Below the pieces are notes generated by a model, which saw nothing but the letters and a program-made list of their open reading frames with translations, had not been told where the DNA came from and did no database searches. From Prolixibacteraceae bacterium (GTDB lineage: Bacteria > Bacteroidota > Bacteroidia > Bacteroidales > Prolixibacteraceae), in NCBI GenBank assembly GCA_025355875.1, contig JANXYV010000186.1:32301-96300 (forward strand): DNA of 64,000 nt. Direction: 5' to 3'. Position 1 is the first letter of the stretch. Each line of letters begins with the position of its first letter. Of the stretch, positions 33,361-42,766 are shown in pieces. The position numbers and the translations under genes are program-made.

Positions 33361-34344
33361 CTATACAAATTGGAGATAGATTACGCCGGCGGTAAGGATA
33401 TAAAGAAATACCTCGCCCCAGATTTGCCGTTTCATAAAAATCAGGTAATTCGAGATCAGATAAGTTAATGGGATTGCCAGGATCATAACAATTTCCTGGG
33501 AGACCGACTGATCGGCAACAATCATGGTAATCGAAATCAGGAATATCCAGAAGAAAGCTTTAAAATACCTTCGCGAACTGATTTTTTTCCCGTCGTACTG
33601 ACCAATCAGGAATATGCTTCCGATAGCCGTCAGCAGGATTAAATATCCAATGTAAATCTGATTGGGAAGGTTGTGCCGGAGAAAATCCTGATGGAAGGTA
33701 ATATTTGATTGAAGAGTTTGAATGAATTCATCGGTTCGGTTTGTGCCCGCATAAAAAGCAATGACAGCAAGCCATGGCAATAAAAATCCAAGAGTGGTCA
33801 AAATATACTCCCGCCAGTTTACATTGGGTTTCAGAATAATGAACCCAATCCAAAGGAAAGGAAAGAAGAAGACCAGATGTAGGTAAAACAGCGATCCAAT
33901 CGCCAGAAAAATCCCGGAATCAAAAGCATTGGAATGGATGGACTCTTTATCGTGAGTATCAAACATCCGGTCGATGGTCAGAATCAGGAAAAGGGCAGCC
34001 GGATATACCGGATGCATTGCATGAAAATCGTTCATTCCACTGGTTATCAGAATGAAAAGTGAAGAAGGCAAAAAAGTCCGGACTTTGATAAACGAATATT
34101 GGACGTTCAATTTCAGGATCAGAAAGGAAAGAAGAATGGTTAATGACAGAGCAGCCAGGTTACTGGCAAGCGGACTTGAACTGATCAGAAATTGAATTGG
34201 CTGGTACAATGGCATGGCATTTTCAGCCTGAAAAAACTCGAACCCAACTGGGAACATCAGCGATTTAATCCATAAACCTACCGCCACGAGAGGAAAGAGC
34301 AGGATGAAATAGGGCTGGTTTAATTTAAATGTTTTGAGTAACAT
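33361..34344 (-). CDS. Polytopic membrane protein, DUF6427-like
   Basis: 327 residues with about 9-10 hydrophobic helices. Matches by appearance the Bacteroidota-specific DUF6427 family (LNQPYFILLFPLVAVGLW at the start, YPAALFLILTIDRMFD, YLHLVFFFPFLWIGFI in the middle). No catalytic motif recognised. It is 31 bp downstream of purD on the same strand, likely co-transcribed. Family function unknown; a glycosyltransferase-like or envelope role has no support in the sequence. Confidence 0.65.
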   Translation of the reverse strand: MLLKTFKLNQPYFILLFPLVAVGLWIKSLMFPVGFEFFQAENAMPLYQPIQFLISSSPLASNLAALSLTILLSFLILKLNVQYSFIKVRTFLPSSLFILITSGMNDFHAMHPVYPAALFLILTIDRMFDTHDKESIHSNAFDSGIFLAIGSLFYLHLVFFFPFLWIGFIILKPNVNWREYILTTLGFLLPWLAVIAFYAGTNRTDEFIQTLQSNITFHQDFLRHNLPNQIYIGYLILLTAIGSIFLIGQYDGKKISSRRYFKAFFWIFLISITMIVADQSVSQEIVMILAIPLTYLISNYLIFMKRQIWGEVFLYILTAGVIYLQFV

Positions 34345-34375
34345 GCCTTGAAATTAGTTCAACAGAACAATTCGG

Positions 34376-35644
34376 TTAAAGATCAAATCCGATATCTTTT
34401 CGGTAATACATGCCTTCGAACTGAATCAGTTCAACATTCCGGTATGAATTGGCCAGGGCTTCATACATGCTTTGGCCATAGGAACTCACAGCCAAAACAC
34501 GGCCACCATTGGTAAAGGCACTATCATGGTTCGATTTTGTTCCTGCATGAAAAACAAAACTATCCTCCACTTTTTCCAAGCCGCTGATGATTTTTCCTTT
34601 TTCGTACGGTCCGGGATAACCACCGGCAACGAGCATCACCGCAGCAGCGTACCGTGGATCAATTTCGATGGATTTTTCAGCCAGCGTTCCTTCCGCAGCG
34701 CCAATCAGAAGCTCAACAAAATCAGTTTTTATACGCAACATCACGGCCTCCGTTTCCGGATCGCCCATCCGCACATTATATTCGATGACCATTGGTTCTC
34801 CGCCACAATTAATCAGGCCGAAGAAAATAAATCCATTGTATGGAATCTGATCCTTTTGCAAACCCTGAACCGTTGGACGGATTATCCGGTCTTCCACTTT
34901 TTTCAGGAAGAATTCGTCGGCAAACGAAACTGGTGAAATGGCTCCCATACCGCCGGTATTCAGGCCGGTATCGCCTTCTCCGATCCGTTTATAATCTTTG
35001 GCAACCGGAAGAATCCGGTAATCTTTGCCATCAGTCAGGACAAAAACGGAGCATTCAATCCCGCTTAAAAATTCTTCGATTACCACTTTGCTGCTGGCCG
35101 CGCCAAACTGGCCATCGAGCATTTCTTTCAGAGCCTTTTCGGCTTCCTGAAGATCATCCATAATCAGAACCCCTTTACCGGCAGCCAGACCATCCGCCTT
35201 CAAAACATACGGAGAGTTCATGGTTTTCAGGAATGCAATTCCTGAAGCCAGGTTCCCGGAGGTTATAGCCAGATACTTTGCTGTTGGAATCTGATGCCGG
35301 AACATGAATTCCTTGGCGAAATCCTTGCTGCCTTCGAGTTGGGCGCCAAGTCGCTTTGGTCCGACAAAAAGGATATTTTTCAGTTGTTCATCGGCTGCGA
35401 AAAAATCGTGCAGCCCTTCGCACAAAGGCACTTCAGGCCCAACTAAAACCAGATCGATTTGATTTTCGAGTGTGGCTTTCTTTAATCCTTCAAAGTCAGA
35501 AGCAGGAACCGGAAGGTTGGTTCCCAGAAGCGCAGTTCCGGGGTTCCCGGGCGCGATATATAACTGATTCAGTTTTGGGGATTGTTTGATCTTCCATGCC
35601 ATGGCATGTTCCCTTCCCCCCGAACCAACAATTAAAATGTTCAT
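34376..35644 (-). CDS. purD: Phosphoribosylamine-glycine ligase
   Basis: Second step of purine synthesis, ATP-grasp ligase joining glycine to phosphoribosylamine. Start at ATG 35644 (MNILIVGSGGREHAMAWKI), the canonical PurD N-terminus; ATGs three and eight codons upstream also exist. ATP-grasp blocks: YVLKADGLAAGKGVLIM, VVIEEFLSGIECSVF, GEGDTGLNTGGMGAISP, and FGLINCGGEPMVIEYNVRMGDPETE, the metal-binding PurD signature. 422 residues, normal length. Followed by the DUF6427-like gene. Confidence 0.97.
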   Translation of the reverse strand: MNILIVGSGGREHAMAWKIKQSPKLNQLYIAPGNPGTALLGTNLPVPASDFEGLKKATLENQIDLVLVGPEVPLCEGLHDFFAADEQLKNILFVGPKRLGAQLEGSKDFAKEFMFRHQIPTAKYLAITSGNLASGIAFLKTMNSPYVLKADGLAAGKGVLIMDDLQEAEKALKEMLDGQFGAASSKVVIEEFLSGIECSVFVLTDGKDYRILPVAKDYKRIGEGDTGLNTGGMGAISPVSFADEFFLKKVEDRIIRPTVQGLQKDQIPYNGFIFFGLINCGGEPMVIEYNVRMGDPETEAVMLRIKTDFVELLIGAAEGTLAEKSIEIDPRYAAAVMLVAGGYPGPYEKGKIISGLEKVEDSFVFHAGTKSNHDSAFTNGGRVLAVSSYGQSMYEALANSYRNVELIQFEGMYYRKDIGFDL

Positions 35645-35677
35645 TGTCATCATTTTCTTAGTAAACATGTTGTAATA

Positions 35678-35758
35678 GTTCGGAGTGTCTAGAGTTTGGA
35701 GTGTCTAAAGTTGTTTTCAAACTCCAGGCACTCTAGCTCACTTTAGGCACTCCGAACT
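35678..35758. repeat. Compound palindromic repeat with GGAGTGYCTAGAGT units
   Basis: Four copies of an 18-bp unit: two direct (35678-35695, 35694-35711) and two inverted (about 35719-35738, 35740-35757). They fold into a long hairpin. The outer pair matches at 17 of 19 positions. The unit has the look of a dispersed REP/MITE-like element. Its outer arm supplies the last codons (VRSA) and stop of the deacetylase gene. Confidence 0.8.
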
Positions 35759-36387
35759 TTTTTGAATGGAATTGCTTCAAACCGGTAACCTTGTTCTTTC
35801 AGCCAACGGATCGCCGGAGGCAAAGCGTTCATCAAGTTTGGCTTTGCCTTGATTGAATCGTGAAACGTTATAATTGATCCGGGTCGCGTAAAACCAGTGA
35901 CATTCTTTAGAACGTTTTCAGGACTGAAGCGAATATCATAATCGCACGAAATGACGTCCCACATGATGATCCTGAATTTTCGTTTCAGGTAATAGTATTG
36001 CGATCGTTTCATCCATCCGTGAGGCGGCCTGAACAGGTCTGAATCGATGTATTCGCGCGCCTTTTCGATATTCCTGAAGAAATCCCGGTCGGTCTTCTTC
36101 AAACCTTGCCAGTGGCTGAAGGTGTGATTTCCAACCGAATGACCGTCGTCCAGAATCTGCCGGTAAATTTCCGGATATTTCATTACATTTTCGCCAACAC
36201 AAAAGAAAGTGGCGCGAATGTCTTCATCCCGAAGAAGTTGCAGTACCCATGGGGTTATTTCAGGAACCGGACCGTCGTCAAAGGTCAAATAAACGACGCG
36301 GTCTGTATCCGAAAATTTCCAGACGGCATGTTTAAAAAGGGAGGTAAAGAAACCGGGCAAATGCACCCTGGGATCGAAACGCCTCAT
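35743..36387 (-). CDS. Polysaccharide deacetylase (NodB homology)
   Basis: 214 residues from ATG 36387, whose A is shared with the upstream gene's TAA stop (TAATG), so translation is coupled; an in-frame upstream extension lies wholly inside the DUF2723 gene. NodB motifs: metal-binding YLTFDDGPVPE (motif 1), HSVGNHTFSHW (motif 2), FRPPHGW (motif 3), WDVISCDYD (motif 4). All metal ligands are present. No signal peptide, so it probably acts in the cytoplasm or the short N-terminus is atypical. The C-terminal four codons derive from a palindromic repeat, so the ancestral end may have differed. Confidence 0.9.
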   Translation of the reverse strand: MRRFDPRVHLPGFFTSLFKHAVWKFSDTDRVVYLTFDDGPVPEITPWVLQLLRDEDIRATFFCVGENVMKYPEIYRQILDDGHSVGNHTFSHWQGLKKTDRDFFRNIEKAREYIDSDLFRPPHGWMKRSQYYYLKRKFRIIMWDVISCDYDIRFSPENVLKNVTGFTRPGSIITFHDSIKAKPNLMNALPPAIRWLKEQGYRFEAIPFKKVRSA

Positions 36388-39300
36388 TATTTCAACGAAC
36401 TGTATCTGTTCAGATAACTTTCGAACGAAGCAGATACTTCCTTCAGTAATTCCGGTTGATTGTTGCGGGTACAAATCATGGTAATTTCGCGCATGAAGTA
36501 CAAGCTCCGCTGCATTTCTTCATCCACCGAATTTCGTTGGGCTTTGTCCATTTTAAAGAAATAATCCAACTGTTCCTTATAGTTCGTCATGATGGTATTG
36601 ATAATATCCTTTCCTTTCGCCTCTTGTCCGGCTTTGAAATAGGTTTCGGCCATCATCATCGAGAAATAATTGTAAGGCACCGTTTTGTGCGGAATAAGCT
36701 CAACGCAGCGGTCGAGTACCTTGATAGCCTTTTGGTTGTCCCCTTCAGCAACAAGGGTCTCCGCCAGCCGGTTGAAGGTATTCCGGATATTCATCATCAT
36801 TCGGGCATTATTTTCGTCGATGTAAACATTCGGTTTTTCCATGTTTCCCCACTTGAAATCTTCAATCATGTTTTTATACATCACCTTCGAGTCCACTTTC
36901 CCAAAATTAATTCCTGAAGGTGGTGTTTTGATCGGAACGAGTTTGTAGGCAAATCCTTCGAGCTGGAAGTAATCCTGAAGGTTCAGGTATTTATCGCGAC
37001 CAACGGTAATGGCAAAATAGATCGGACGTTTCCAGTTATTGGTTGCGATCATATCGAGGATCATGAGTTCATCTTTGGTGATGTACCGTTTAGTGCCCAA
37101 ATCAATGAATAACGTATCTGCGATTTTATCATAGTCTTGCGGCTCAACAGCTTTATTCCGGATAACAGCAGCTTTATCGACCACCATAAATAACTTTTTG
37201 GAAGGGATATAGGCTGCATTTTCTGCCTGTTCAAGTTTTGTTCTCGGGTTATCATCCTTAACAAAATCAAGTGCTTTCTGAAGTTCGACCGACCCTTTCA
37301 AACGTGGGTCTTCCATCAGGTAAATCACGTCGCGTTTTCCCTGAACGTACTGATCATGTTCAAAGGTGATAGGCAAAGCATCCGAATTATAGGCCTGGCT
37401 TCTCATTTGGTCAACATACCAATCAGTTTGTAAATAACTCAGGTTACACACGCGGACATCGGTGCGCACTCCTTCTACTTCCTGATTGTACCATAAAGGG
37501 AACGTATCGTTATCGCCATTGGTGAAAATAACAGCATTTGGTTCGCAGGTATTCAGGTAGTTGGCTCCGAAATCGCGGCAGGTATAACGGTTTGAGCGGT
37601 CGTGGTCGTCCCAGTTTTGCGCTCCCATGATTACCGGAACCAGCAAAAGTGATAACCCACCGGCAACGCCCGCGCTGGTCGCATCCGGAAGATATTTTTT
37701 CAATCCTTCGTATAGCGCCAGTACCCCAATTCCGATCCAGATGGTGAAGGCATAAAACGAACCGGCATAGGCATAGTCACGTTCACGTGGCTGGAGCGGC
37801 GATTGGTTCAGGTAAATTACGATGGCGAGGCCAGTCATGAAGAACAGCAGGAATACCACCCATAAATTTTTTCGGCCTTCTATGCCCTGGTTATACATGA
37901 ATACAATCCCAAGTAATCCCAGTATCAGAGGGAGGAAATAGTAGGTGTTTCGGCCTTTGTTGTTTTTGAATTCCTGTGGAACCTTGCTTTGATCGCCCAG
38001 GCGTTGCGAATCAAGGAAATTAATCCCCGACAACCAGTTCCCGTTCGAGATTTCGCCATGGCTTTGAATGTCGCTCTGCCGTCCGGCAAAATTCCACATA
38101 AAATACCTGAAGTACATGAAGTTTACCTGATAGCGGAAGAAGAACTTCAGGTTTTCGCCAAAAGTCGGGATTTGTATTGTTTTGCTCTCGCCATCCTCGC
38201 CAGCGATCTGAACACTCCGTCCTTTTATGTTGGCCCATTGCTTGTATGCCTCAATATGCTCAGGTTCACGACTGTACATGCGAGGGAAAATAGTGCTGGT
38301 GTTCGAGTCAAAAGTAGGTTTCTGGCGTACTTCGGCAACCACGTATTTACCATCTTTTTGGATATAGTATGGTTTATCATCGACATATTTATCCAAAGGA
38401 GTATTGTAATACTGGCCGTAAACCAAAGGACGGTCGCCGTATTGTTCGCGGTTCAGGTAACCCAACAAGCCAAAGGCATTATCAGGATTGTTCTGATCCA
38501 TCGGGGTATTGGCTGAAGACCGGATCACGATCATGGCAAACGAAGAATATCCGATGATCATAACCAGGACGCTAAGAATTACTGTATTCCAAAGGATCAG
38601 TTTTTTCTGTACGGTATAAATTATTCCATAGATAAGACCCGAAATAAGAAGCAGTGCGTAAATAACAGCCCCGGTATTGAATGGTAGGCCCATTCCATTC
38701 ACGAAAAGCAATTCGAACCAAGTTGCAACGGTAACCACTCCAGGTATAATCACATACATCGCCGCTCCAAGAATTACCAGCGAAATTGCCAGGCTGATTA
38801 GAATTCCATTGCGGGTCACTTTATATTTCCGGAAGTAATAAACAAATACGATGGCAGGAATAGCCAGCAGGTTCAGCAAGTGAACCCCGATTGAAAGACC
38901 CATCAGATAGGCTATCAGGATGATCCATCGGTTGGAACGAGTCTCATCGGCCTCATTTTCCCATTTCAGGATTGCCCAAAATACCAATGCAGTGAACAAT
39001 GACGATGATGCATAAACCTCACCTTCGACTGCCGAAAACCAGAAGGTATCCGAAAAGGTATAAGCCAAAGCTCCTACGACTCCACTTCCAAGTATGGCAA
39101 TGGTCTGGCCTGAAGTAAGCTCGCCAGTGGTTTTGACCATTTTTTTTGCGATATGGGTAATCGACCAGAACAGAAACAAAATGGTAAAGGCGCTGGCCAG
39201 TGCAGACATAATGTTCACCATTAGAGCAACATGCGCAGTATTACTGGCAAACAAGTTAAAAAAGCGGCCCATGATCATAAAGAAAGGTGCACCCGGTGGA

Positions 39301-39449
39301 TGTCCGACTTCCAGTTTAAAGGAGGTGGTTATAAACTCGGGACAGTCCCAGAAACTTGCAGTTGGCTCAATGGTTAAGAGATAGGTTATGGCAGCAACCA
39401 AAAAAGTGAGCCAGCCAACAATAATGTTCAGTTGTTTGAAGTTTTTCAT
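36387..39449 (-). CDS. DUF2723 membrane protein with C-terminal TPR-like region
   Basis: 1020 residues. The N-terminal 550 form about a dozen transmembrane helices with the DUF2723 hallmark segment YLLTIEPTASFWDCPEFITTS and GHPPGAPFFMIMGR, the E/D pattern of GT-C-fold glycosyltransferases. The soluble C-terminus (about 600-1020) has RYTCRDFGANYLNTCEPNAVIFTNGDNDTFP and TPR-like helices near the end. The family is widespread in Bacteroidota and is likely a protein or lipid O-glycosyltransferase using polyprenyl-phosphate sugar; the donor is unknown. Overlaps the deacetylase start by one base, suggesting linked glycan work. Confidence 0.88.
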   Translation of the reverse strand: MKNFKQLNIIVGWLTFLVAAITYLLTIEPTASFWDCPEFITTSFKLEVGHPPGAPFFMIMGRFFNLFASNTAHVALMVNIMSALASAFTILFLFWSITHIAKKMVKTTGELTSGQTIAILGSGVVGALAYTFSDTFWFSAVEGEVYASSSLFTALVFWAILKWENEADETRSNRWIILIAYLMGLSIGVHLLNLLAIPAIVFVYYFRKYKVTRNGILISLAISLVILGAAMYVIIPGVVTVATWFELLFVNGMGLPFNTGAVIYALLLISGLIYGIIYTVQKKLILWNTVILSVLVMIIGYSSFAMIVIRSSANTPMDQNNPDNAFGLLGYLNREQYGDRPLVYGQYYNTPLDKYVDDKPYYIQKDGKYVVAEVRQKPTFDSNTSTIFPRMYSREPEHIEAYKQWANIKGRSVQIAGEDGESKTIQIPTFGENLKFFFRYQVNFMYFRYFMWNFAGRQSDIQSHGEISNGNWLSGINFLDSQRLGDQSKVPQEFKNNKGRNTYYFLPLILGLLGIVFMYNQGIEGRKNLWVVFLLFFMTGLAIVIYLNQSPLQPRERDYAYAGSFYAFTIWIGIGVLALYEGLKKYLPDATSAGVAGGLSLLLVPVIMGAQNWDDHDRSNRYTCRDFGANYLNTCEPNAVIFTNGDNDTFPLWYNQEVEGVRTDVRVCNLSYLQTDWYVDQMRSQAYNSDALPITFEHDQYVQGKRDVIYLMEDPRLKGSVELQKALDFVKDDNPRTKLEQAENAAYIPSKKLFMVVDKAAVIRNKAVEPQDYDKIADTLFIDLGTKRYITKDELMILDMIATNNWKRPIYFAITVGRDKYLNLQDYFQLEGFAYKLVPIKTPPSGINFGKVDSKVMYKNMIEDFKWGNMEKPNVYIDENNARMMMNIRNTFNRLAETLVAEGDNQKAIKVLDRCVELIPHKTVPYNYFSMMMAETYFKAGQEAKGKDIINTIMTNYKEQLDYFFKMDKAQRNSVDEEMQRSLYFMREITMICTRNNQPELLKEVSASFESYLNRYSSLK

Positions 39450-39605
39450 CCGATGCGTTTTTTAACGTTTGCGAAGATAGCACATTCTTTCAAATCAGGA
39501 TAATTGGGTTTTGAATATTATTGGACATCGTGCTAGTAATTAGGATAAATTAACAGATTTGTTTTCAATTTTTTATAAAAGTTCTGGTATCCATCAATCC
39601 ATAAA

Positions 39606-39636
39606 AAAAAGCCCTCCGGACTCCGGAGGGCTTTTT
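39606..39636 (-). terminator. Terminator of the ribosomal-protein operon
   Basis: AAAAAGCCCTCCGG / CCGGAGGGCTTTTT with loop ACT; strong GC stem followed by T run on the minus strand, 25 bp after tsf. Confidence 0.92.
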
Positions 39637-39660
39637 ATCTATTATCATGTTGTCTAATTA

Positions 39661-40488
39661 CTAATCAGCAAGGTTGTAACGGAAAAACTTGGTAACGGTC
39701 AGACCTTTATCCTGACTCATCAAAAATTCCTTTACAGTTTGTTTGTTTTCTTTGATGAATGCCTGATTCAATAGAGTGCTGTCTTTGAAGAATTTTTCCA
39801 ATGCGCCTTGTGCAATTTTATCGAGCATGGCCTCCGGTTTCCCTTCCAAACGGAATTTTTCCTTGGCAATTTCCAATTCTTTTGCAACCACTTCAGCAGG
39901 GACGTCATCTTTTGAAACAGAAACAGGATTCATTGCGGCTACCTGCATGGCAACATCTTTGGTAACCTGAATTTCGACATCAGCCTTGTTAAAACCGACG
40001 AGAGTCGACAATTTGTTTCCCGGGTGAATATAGGCGACCACAGTTTCTGCATCAAGTTTAGCAAAATAAGGCAAATCCAGTTTTTCACCAATGACGCCGG
40101 TTTGTTCAATCACATGGTCAGACACGGTACGTCCGTCCAAAACCAACGCTTTTACTTCATCCAGATTGGCTGAATTGTTTGCAATTGCGGCATCAAGAAT
40201 ACGCTGTGCAAAAGCAACAAAATTTTCATTTTTTGCCACAAAGTCTGTTTCGCAGTTTAAAACAATCATCGCACCCGATTTTCTCGAAGCGTTTACCTTT
40301 GCCAAAACAACTCCTTCGGTAGCTGCACGGTCGGCACGTTTGCTGGCCACGAGTTTACCTCTTTCACGGATGATGTCAATGGCACGGTTAAAATCGCCCT
40401 CAGCTTCAGCCAGAGCATTTTTACAATCCATCATTCCTGCGCCGGTTGATTTGCGCAGTTTCATTACATCTGATGCACTAATTTCCAT
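39661..40488 (-). CDS. tsf: Elongation factor Ts
   Basis: Guanine-nucleotide exchange factor for EF-Tu, 275 residues. N-terminal VMKLRKSTGAGMMDCKNALAEAEGD is the UBA-like EF-Ts signature, followed by VLNCETDFVAKNENFVAFA. Last gene of rplM-rpsI-rpsB-tsf, followed by a strong terminator. Nothing unusual. Confidence 0.97.
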   Translation of the reverse strand: MEISASDVMKLRKSTGAGMMDCKNALAEAEGDFNRAIDIIRERGKLVASKRADRAATEGVVLAKVNASRKSGAMIVLNCETDFVAKNENFVAFAQRILDAAIANNSANLDEVKALVLDGRTVSDHVIEQTGVIGEKLDLPYFAKLDAETVVAYIHPGNKLSTLVGFNKADVEIQVTKDVAMQVAAMNPVSVSKDDVPAEVVAKELEIAKEKFRLEGKPEAMLDKIAQGALEKFFKDSTLLNQAFIKENKQTVKEFLMSQDKGLTVTKFFRYNLAD

Positions 40489-40520
40489 ATTGTATACTAT
40501 TTTAATGGGTTGTTGAACGA

Positions 40521-41339
40521 TTATGCTTCAGCTTCTTCATCTATATCTTCATCATCATCCTCATCGAGAATAGCTGAATCGTCTTCGGCTGCAACTTTTG
40601 CCCTTTTACTTTTTACTTTTGATTCTTTTTGATCTTCATCATCACGTTCAACTTTACGTTCCGAAAGTCCTTCACGGATGGCATCGGCCATAATTCCGAT
40701 GATCAGGCTGATTGACTGTGAGGCGTCGTCGTTGGCCGGAATTACAAAGTCAATTCCTTCTGGCTCAGAGTTGGTGTCAACCATGGCAAAAACGGGAATT
40801 CCAAGACGTTTGGCTTCACGCACTGCGATTTTCTCCTTCAAAACATCAACGATGAAAAGGGCTGCAGGCAAACGGGTCAGGTCGGCAATACTTCCGAGCA
40901 TCTTTTCCAGTTTCGCACGCTGGCGGCTGATCTGAAGTTTTTCACGCTTTGAAAGCACGTCCCAGGCGCTTTCCTTGGTCATTTTGTCGATCGACATCAT
41001 TTTCTTGACCGCTTTCCGGATCGTTGGGAAGTTGGTAAGCATACCACCTGGCCAGCGTTCAGTAACATAAGGCATGTTTACGCCACCAACCAATTCAGCA
41101 ACAATTTCTTTGGCTTGTTTTTTTGTGGCTACGAATAAAACTTTGCGACCCGATTTGGCAATTTGTTTAATTGCTTCGGCGGCAACGTCAATTTTGACGA
41201 CCGTTTTTTGAAGATCGATAATGTGGATTCCGTTTTTCTCCATAAAGATATACGGAGCCATGTTTGGATTCCACTTTCTTCTCAAGTGTCCAAAATGAAC
41301 ACCTGCATCCAATAATTCCTGAAAATTTGTTCTTGGCAT
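40521..41339 (-). CDS. rpsB: 30S ribosomal protein S2
   Basis: 272 residues. LLDAGVHFGHLRRKWNPNMAPYI and PAALFIVDVLKEKIAVREAKRLGIPVFA are S2 signatures. The C-terminal tail (from about residue 230) is a highly charged KSKRAKVAAEDDSAILDEDDDED extension, a lineage-specific acidic tail. It is followed by tsf 32 bp later. Confidence 0.97.
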   Translation of the reverse strand: MPRTNFQELLDAGVHFGHLRRKWNPNMAPYIFMEKNGIHIIDLQKTVVKIDVAAEAIKQIAKSGRKVLFVATKKQAKEIVAELVGGVNMPYVTERWPGGMLTNFPTIRKAVKKMMSIDKMTKESAWDVLSKREKLQISRQRAKLEKMLGSIADLTRLPAALFIVDVLKEKIAVREAKRLGIPVFAMVDTNSEPEGIDFVIPANDDASQSISLIIGIMADAIREGLSERKVERDDEDQKESKVKSKRAKVAAEDDSAILDEDDDEDIDEEAEA

Positions 41340-41462
41340 CTTTTTACTTTTTTTTGTTAAAAAAAATATCTCCTGAAAAGCAACTGCTGAGTAGTCCCAA
41401 TCGAAATTGACGGGAGTCTGGGCAGTTTAGATCCAAAGCAGAATATTTTTGTACTAAAAATT

Positions 41463-41849
41463 CTAACGTTTTGAGAACTGGAATCTCTTGCGTGCCTTTG
41501 GCTGACCTGGTTTTTTACGTTCCACTTCACGGGGATCTCTGGTCACGAATCCGGCAGCTTTCAAGGCTGCTCTTGATTCAGGATTGATTTCCATCAAGGC
41601 ACGTGTAATTCCAAGACGCAATGCTTCAGCCTGACCGGTGATACCACCACCATCGAGGTTCACATTGATGTCGTACTGACCAGCAACACCTAATAGATTC
41701 AATGGTTGCAAAACAACATACTGCAGGATTCCTGTTGGGAAATAATCATTCAGATCTCTCTTGTTGATGGTAATTTTCCCCTGGCCTTCGCTTACATAAA
41801 CTCTGGCAACCGCAGATTTCCTACGACCTAACGCGTTTACTACTTCCAT
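41463..41849 (-). CDS. rpsI: 30S ribosomal protein S9
   Basis: 128 residues, complete. [22 protein letters not shown] at the N-terminus and the basic C-terminal tail [17 protein letters not shown] that reaches the P site. It begins 6 bp after the rplM stop. Confidence 0.97.
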   Translation of the reverse strand: MEVVNALGRRKSAVARVYVSEGQGKITINKRDLNDYFPTGILQYVVLQPLNLLGVAGQYDINVNLDGGGITGQAEALRLGITRALMEINPESRAALKAAGFVTRDPREVERKKPGQPKARKRFQFSKR

Positions 41850-41855
41850 TAGTTA

Positions 41856-42311
41856 TTATTTAATTGTATTTAAATCAATTAATCTCGGATTCTGGGCAAC
41901 CTGTTTGTGCTCTGAACCTACATACACTTTCAGGTTTCCATAGATTTTACTACCCAAAATGTTTTTAGGTAACATCCCTTTAACTGCCTTTTCAATCAGT
42001 CTTTCCGGATATTTTGCCAACAATTCGGCTGGAGTCTGAACTCTTTGTCCTCCCGGATAGCCTGAATAACTCAGATAAATCTTGTCATTCAGTTTATTTC
42101 CTGTCAAACGCACTTTTTCGGCATTGATGACCACCACATTATCACCGCAATCAACGTGAGGGGTGAAGCTCGGTTTGTTTTTTCCTCTCAGGATTTTGGC
42201 AACTTTACTGGCCAAACGTCCTAAAACAACATCGGTGGCATCAACAAGAACCCACTCTTTGGTCACCGTCGCCCTGTTGGCCGAAACGGTTTTGTAACTT
42301 AGTGTATCCAC
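41856..42311 (-). CDS. rplM: 50S ribosomal protein L13
   Basis: 151 residues. Start is GTG at 42311 (MDTLSYKTVSANRAT), matching the conserved Bacteroidota N-terminus; no ATG is available. WVLVDATDVVLGRLASKVAK and SYSGYPGGQR identify L13. First gene of the operon; its leader is about 150 nt from the mapped promoter-like element and may hold feedback control, but no structure was recognised. Confidence 0.96.
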   Translation of the reverse strand: MDTLSYKTVSANRATVTKEWVLVDATDVVLGRLASKVAKILRGKNKPSFTPHVDCGDNVVVINAEKVRLTGNKLNDKIYLSYSGYPGGQRVQTPAELLAKYPERLIEKAVKGMLPKNILGSKIYGNLKVYVGSEHKQVAQNPRLIDLNTIK

Positions 42312-42469
42312 TTGTTTATTTTTAATAATTAAACACTAATTTGCAATAAATTAAAATTCAATTGCTTAGAGCTCTGGAGCTTATCAACCCGGAATTGTTA
42401 ATAAGATCTGCACACTCAACATTTTCAGTTATTTACAACAACTGATTTTACGGGCAATAATCGGGACTG

Positions 42470-42500
42470 CAAAAGTATTTCTTTTTTTTTTATTTGCAAG
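42470..42500 (-). promoter_or_regulatory. rplM operon promoter
   Basis: On the minus strand CTTG (42497-42500) and TACTTTTG (42470-42477) are 19 bp apart, a good Bacteroidota promoter, with an A-rich spacer. The rest of the 455-bp gap (42312-42766) holds the leader and an open stretch in frame with the next gene upstream; no other gene is supported there. Confidence 0.7.
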
Positions 42501-42766
42501 AATTTATTTGCCCGATATGGAAAATTAACGAAAAGGTTTCCAAAGTAGAATGGTTTGACGAAAACAGACCTCAATCCTGATTTCAGCACCTGAAAAAAAT
42601 GGAAATCAGTTCAGTTGCACTTTTCGTCTTTTTGGAAGATGCGGTAGGTTTTCTGTCGGTGGGTTTTTTTACTGATTTCCTCAATGCGAAAATCGCCGTC
42701 TTTGGTGCTTTTATTCCTTTTGCAATGTCTTCCCGGGGAATGAACAATACACTTTAGAACAATACT

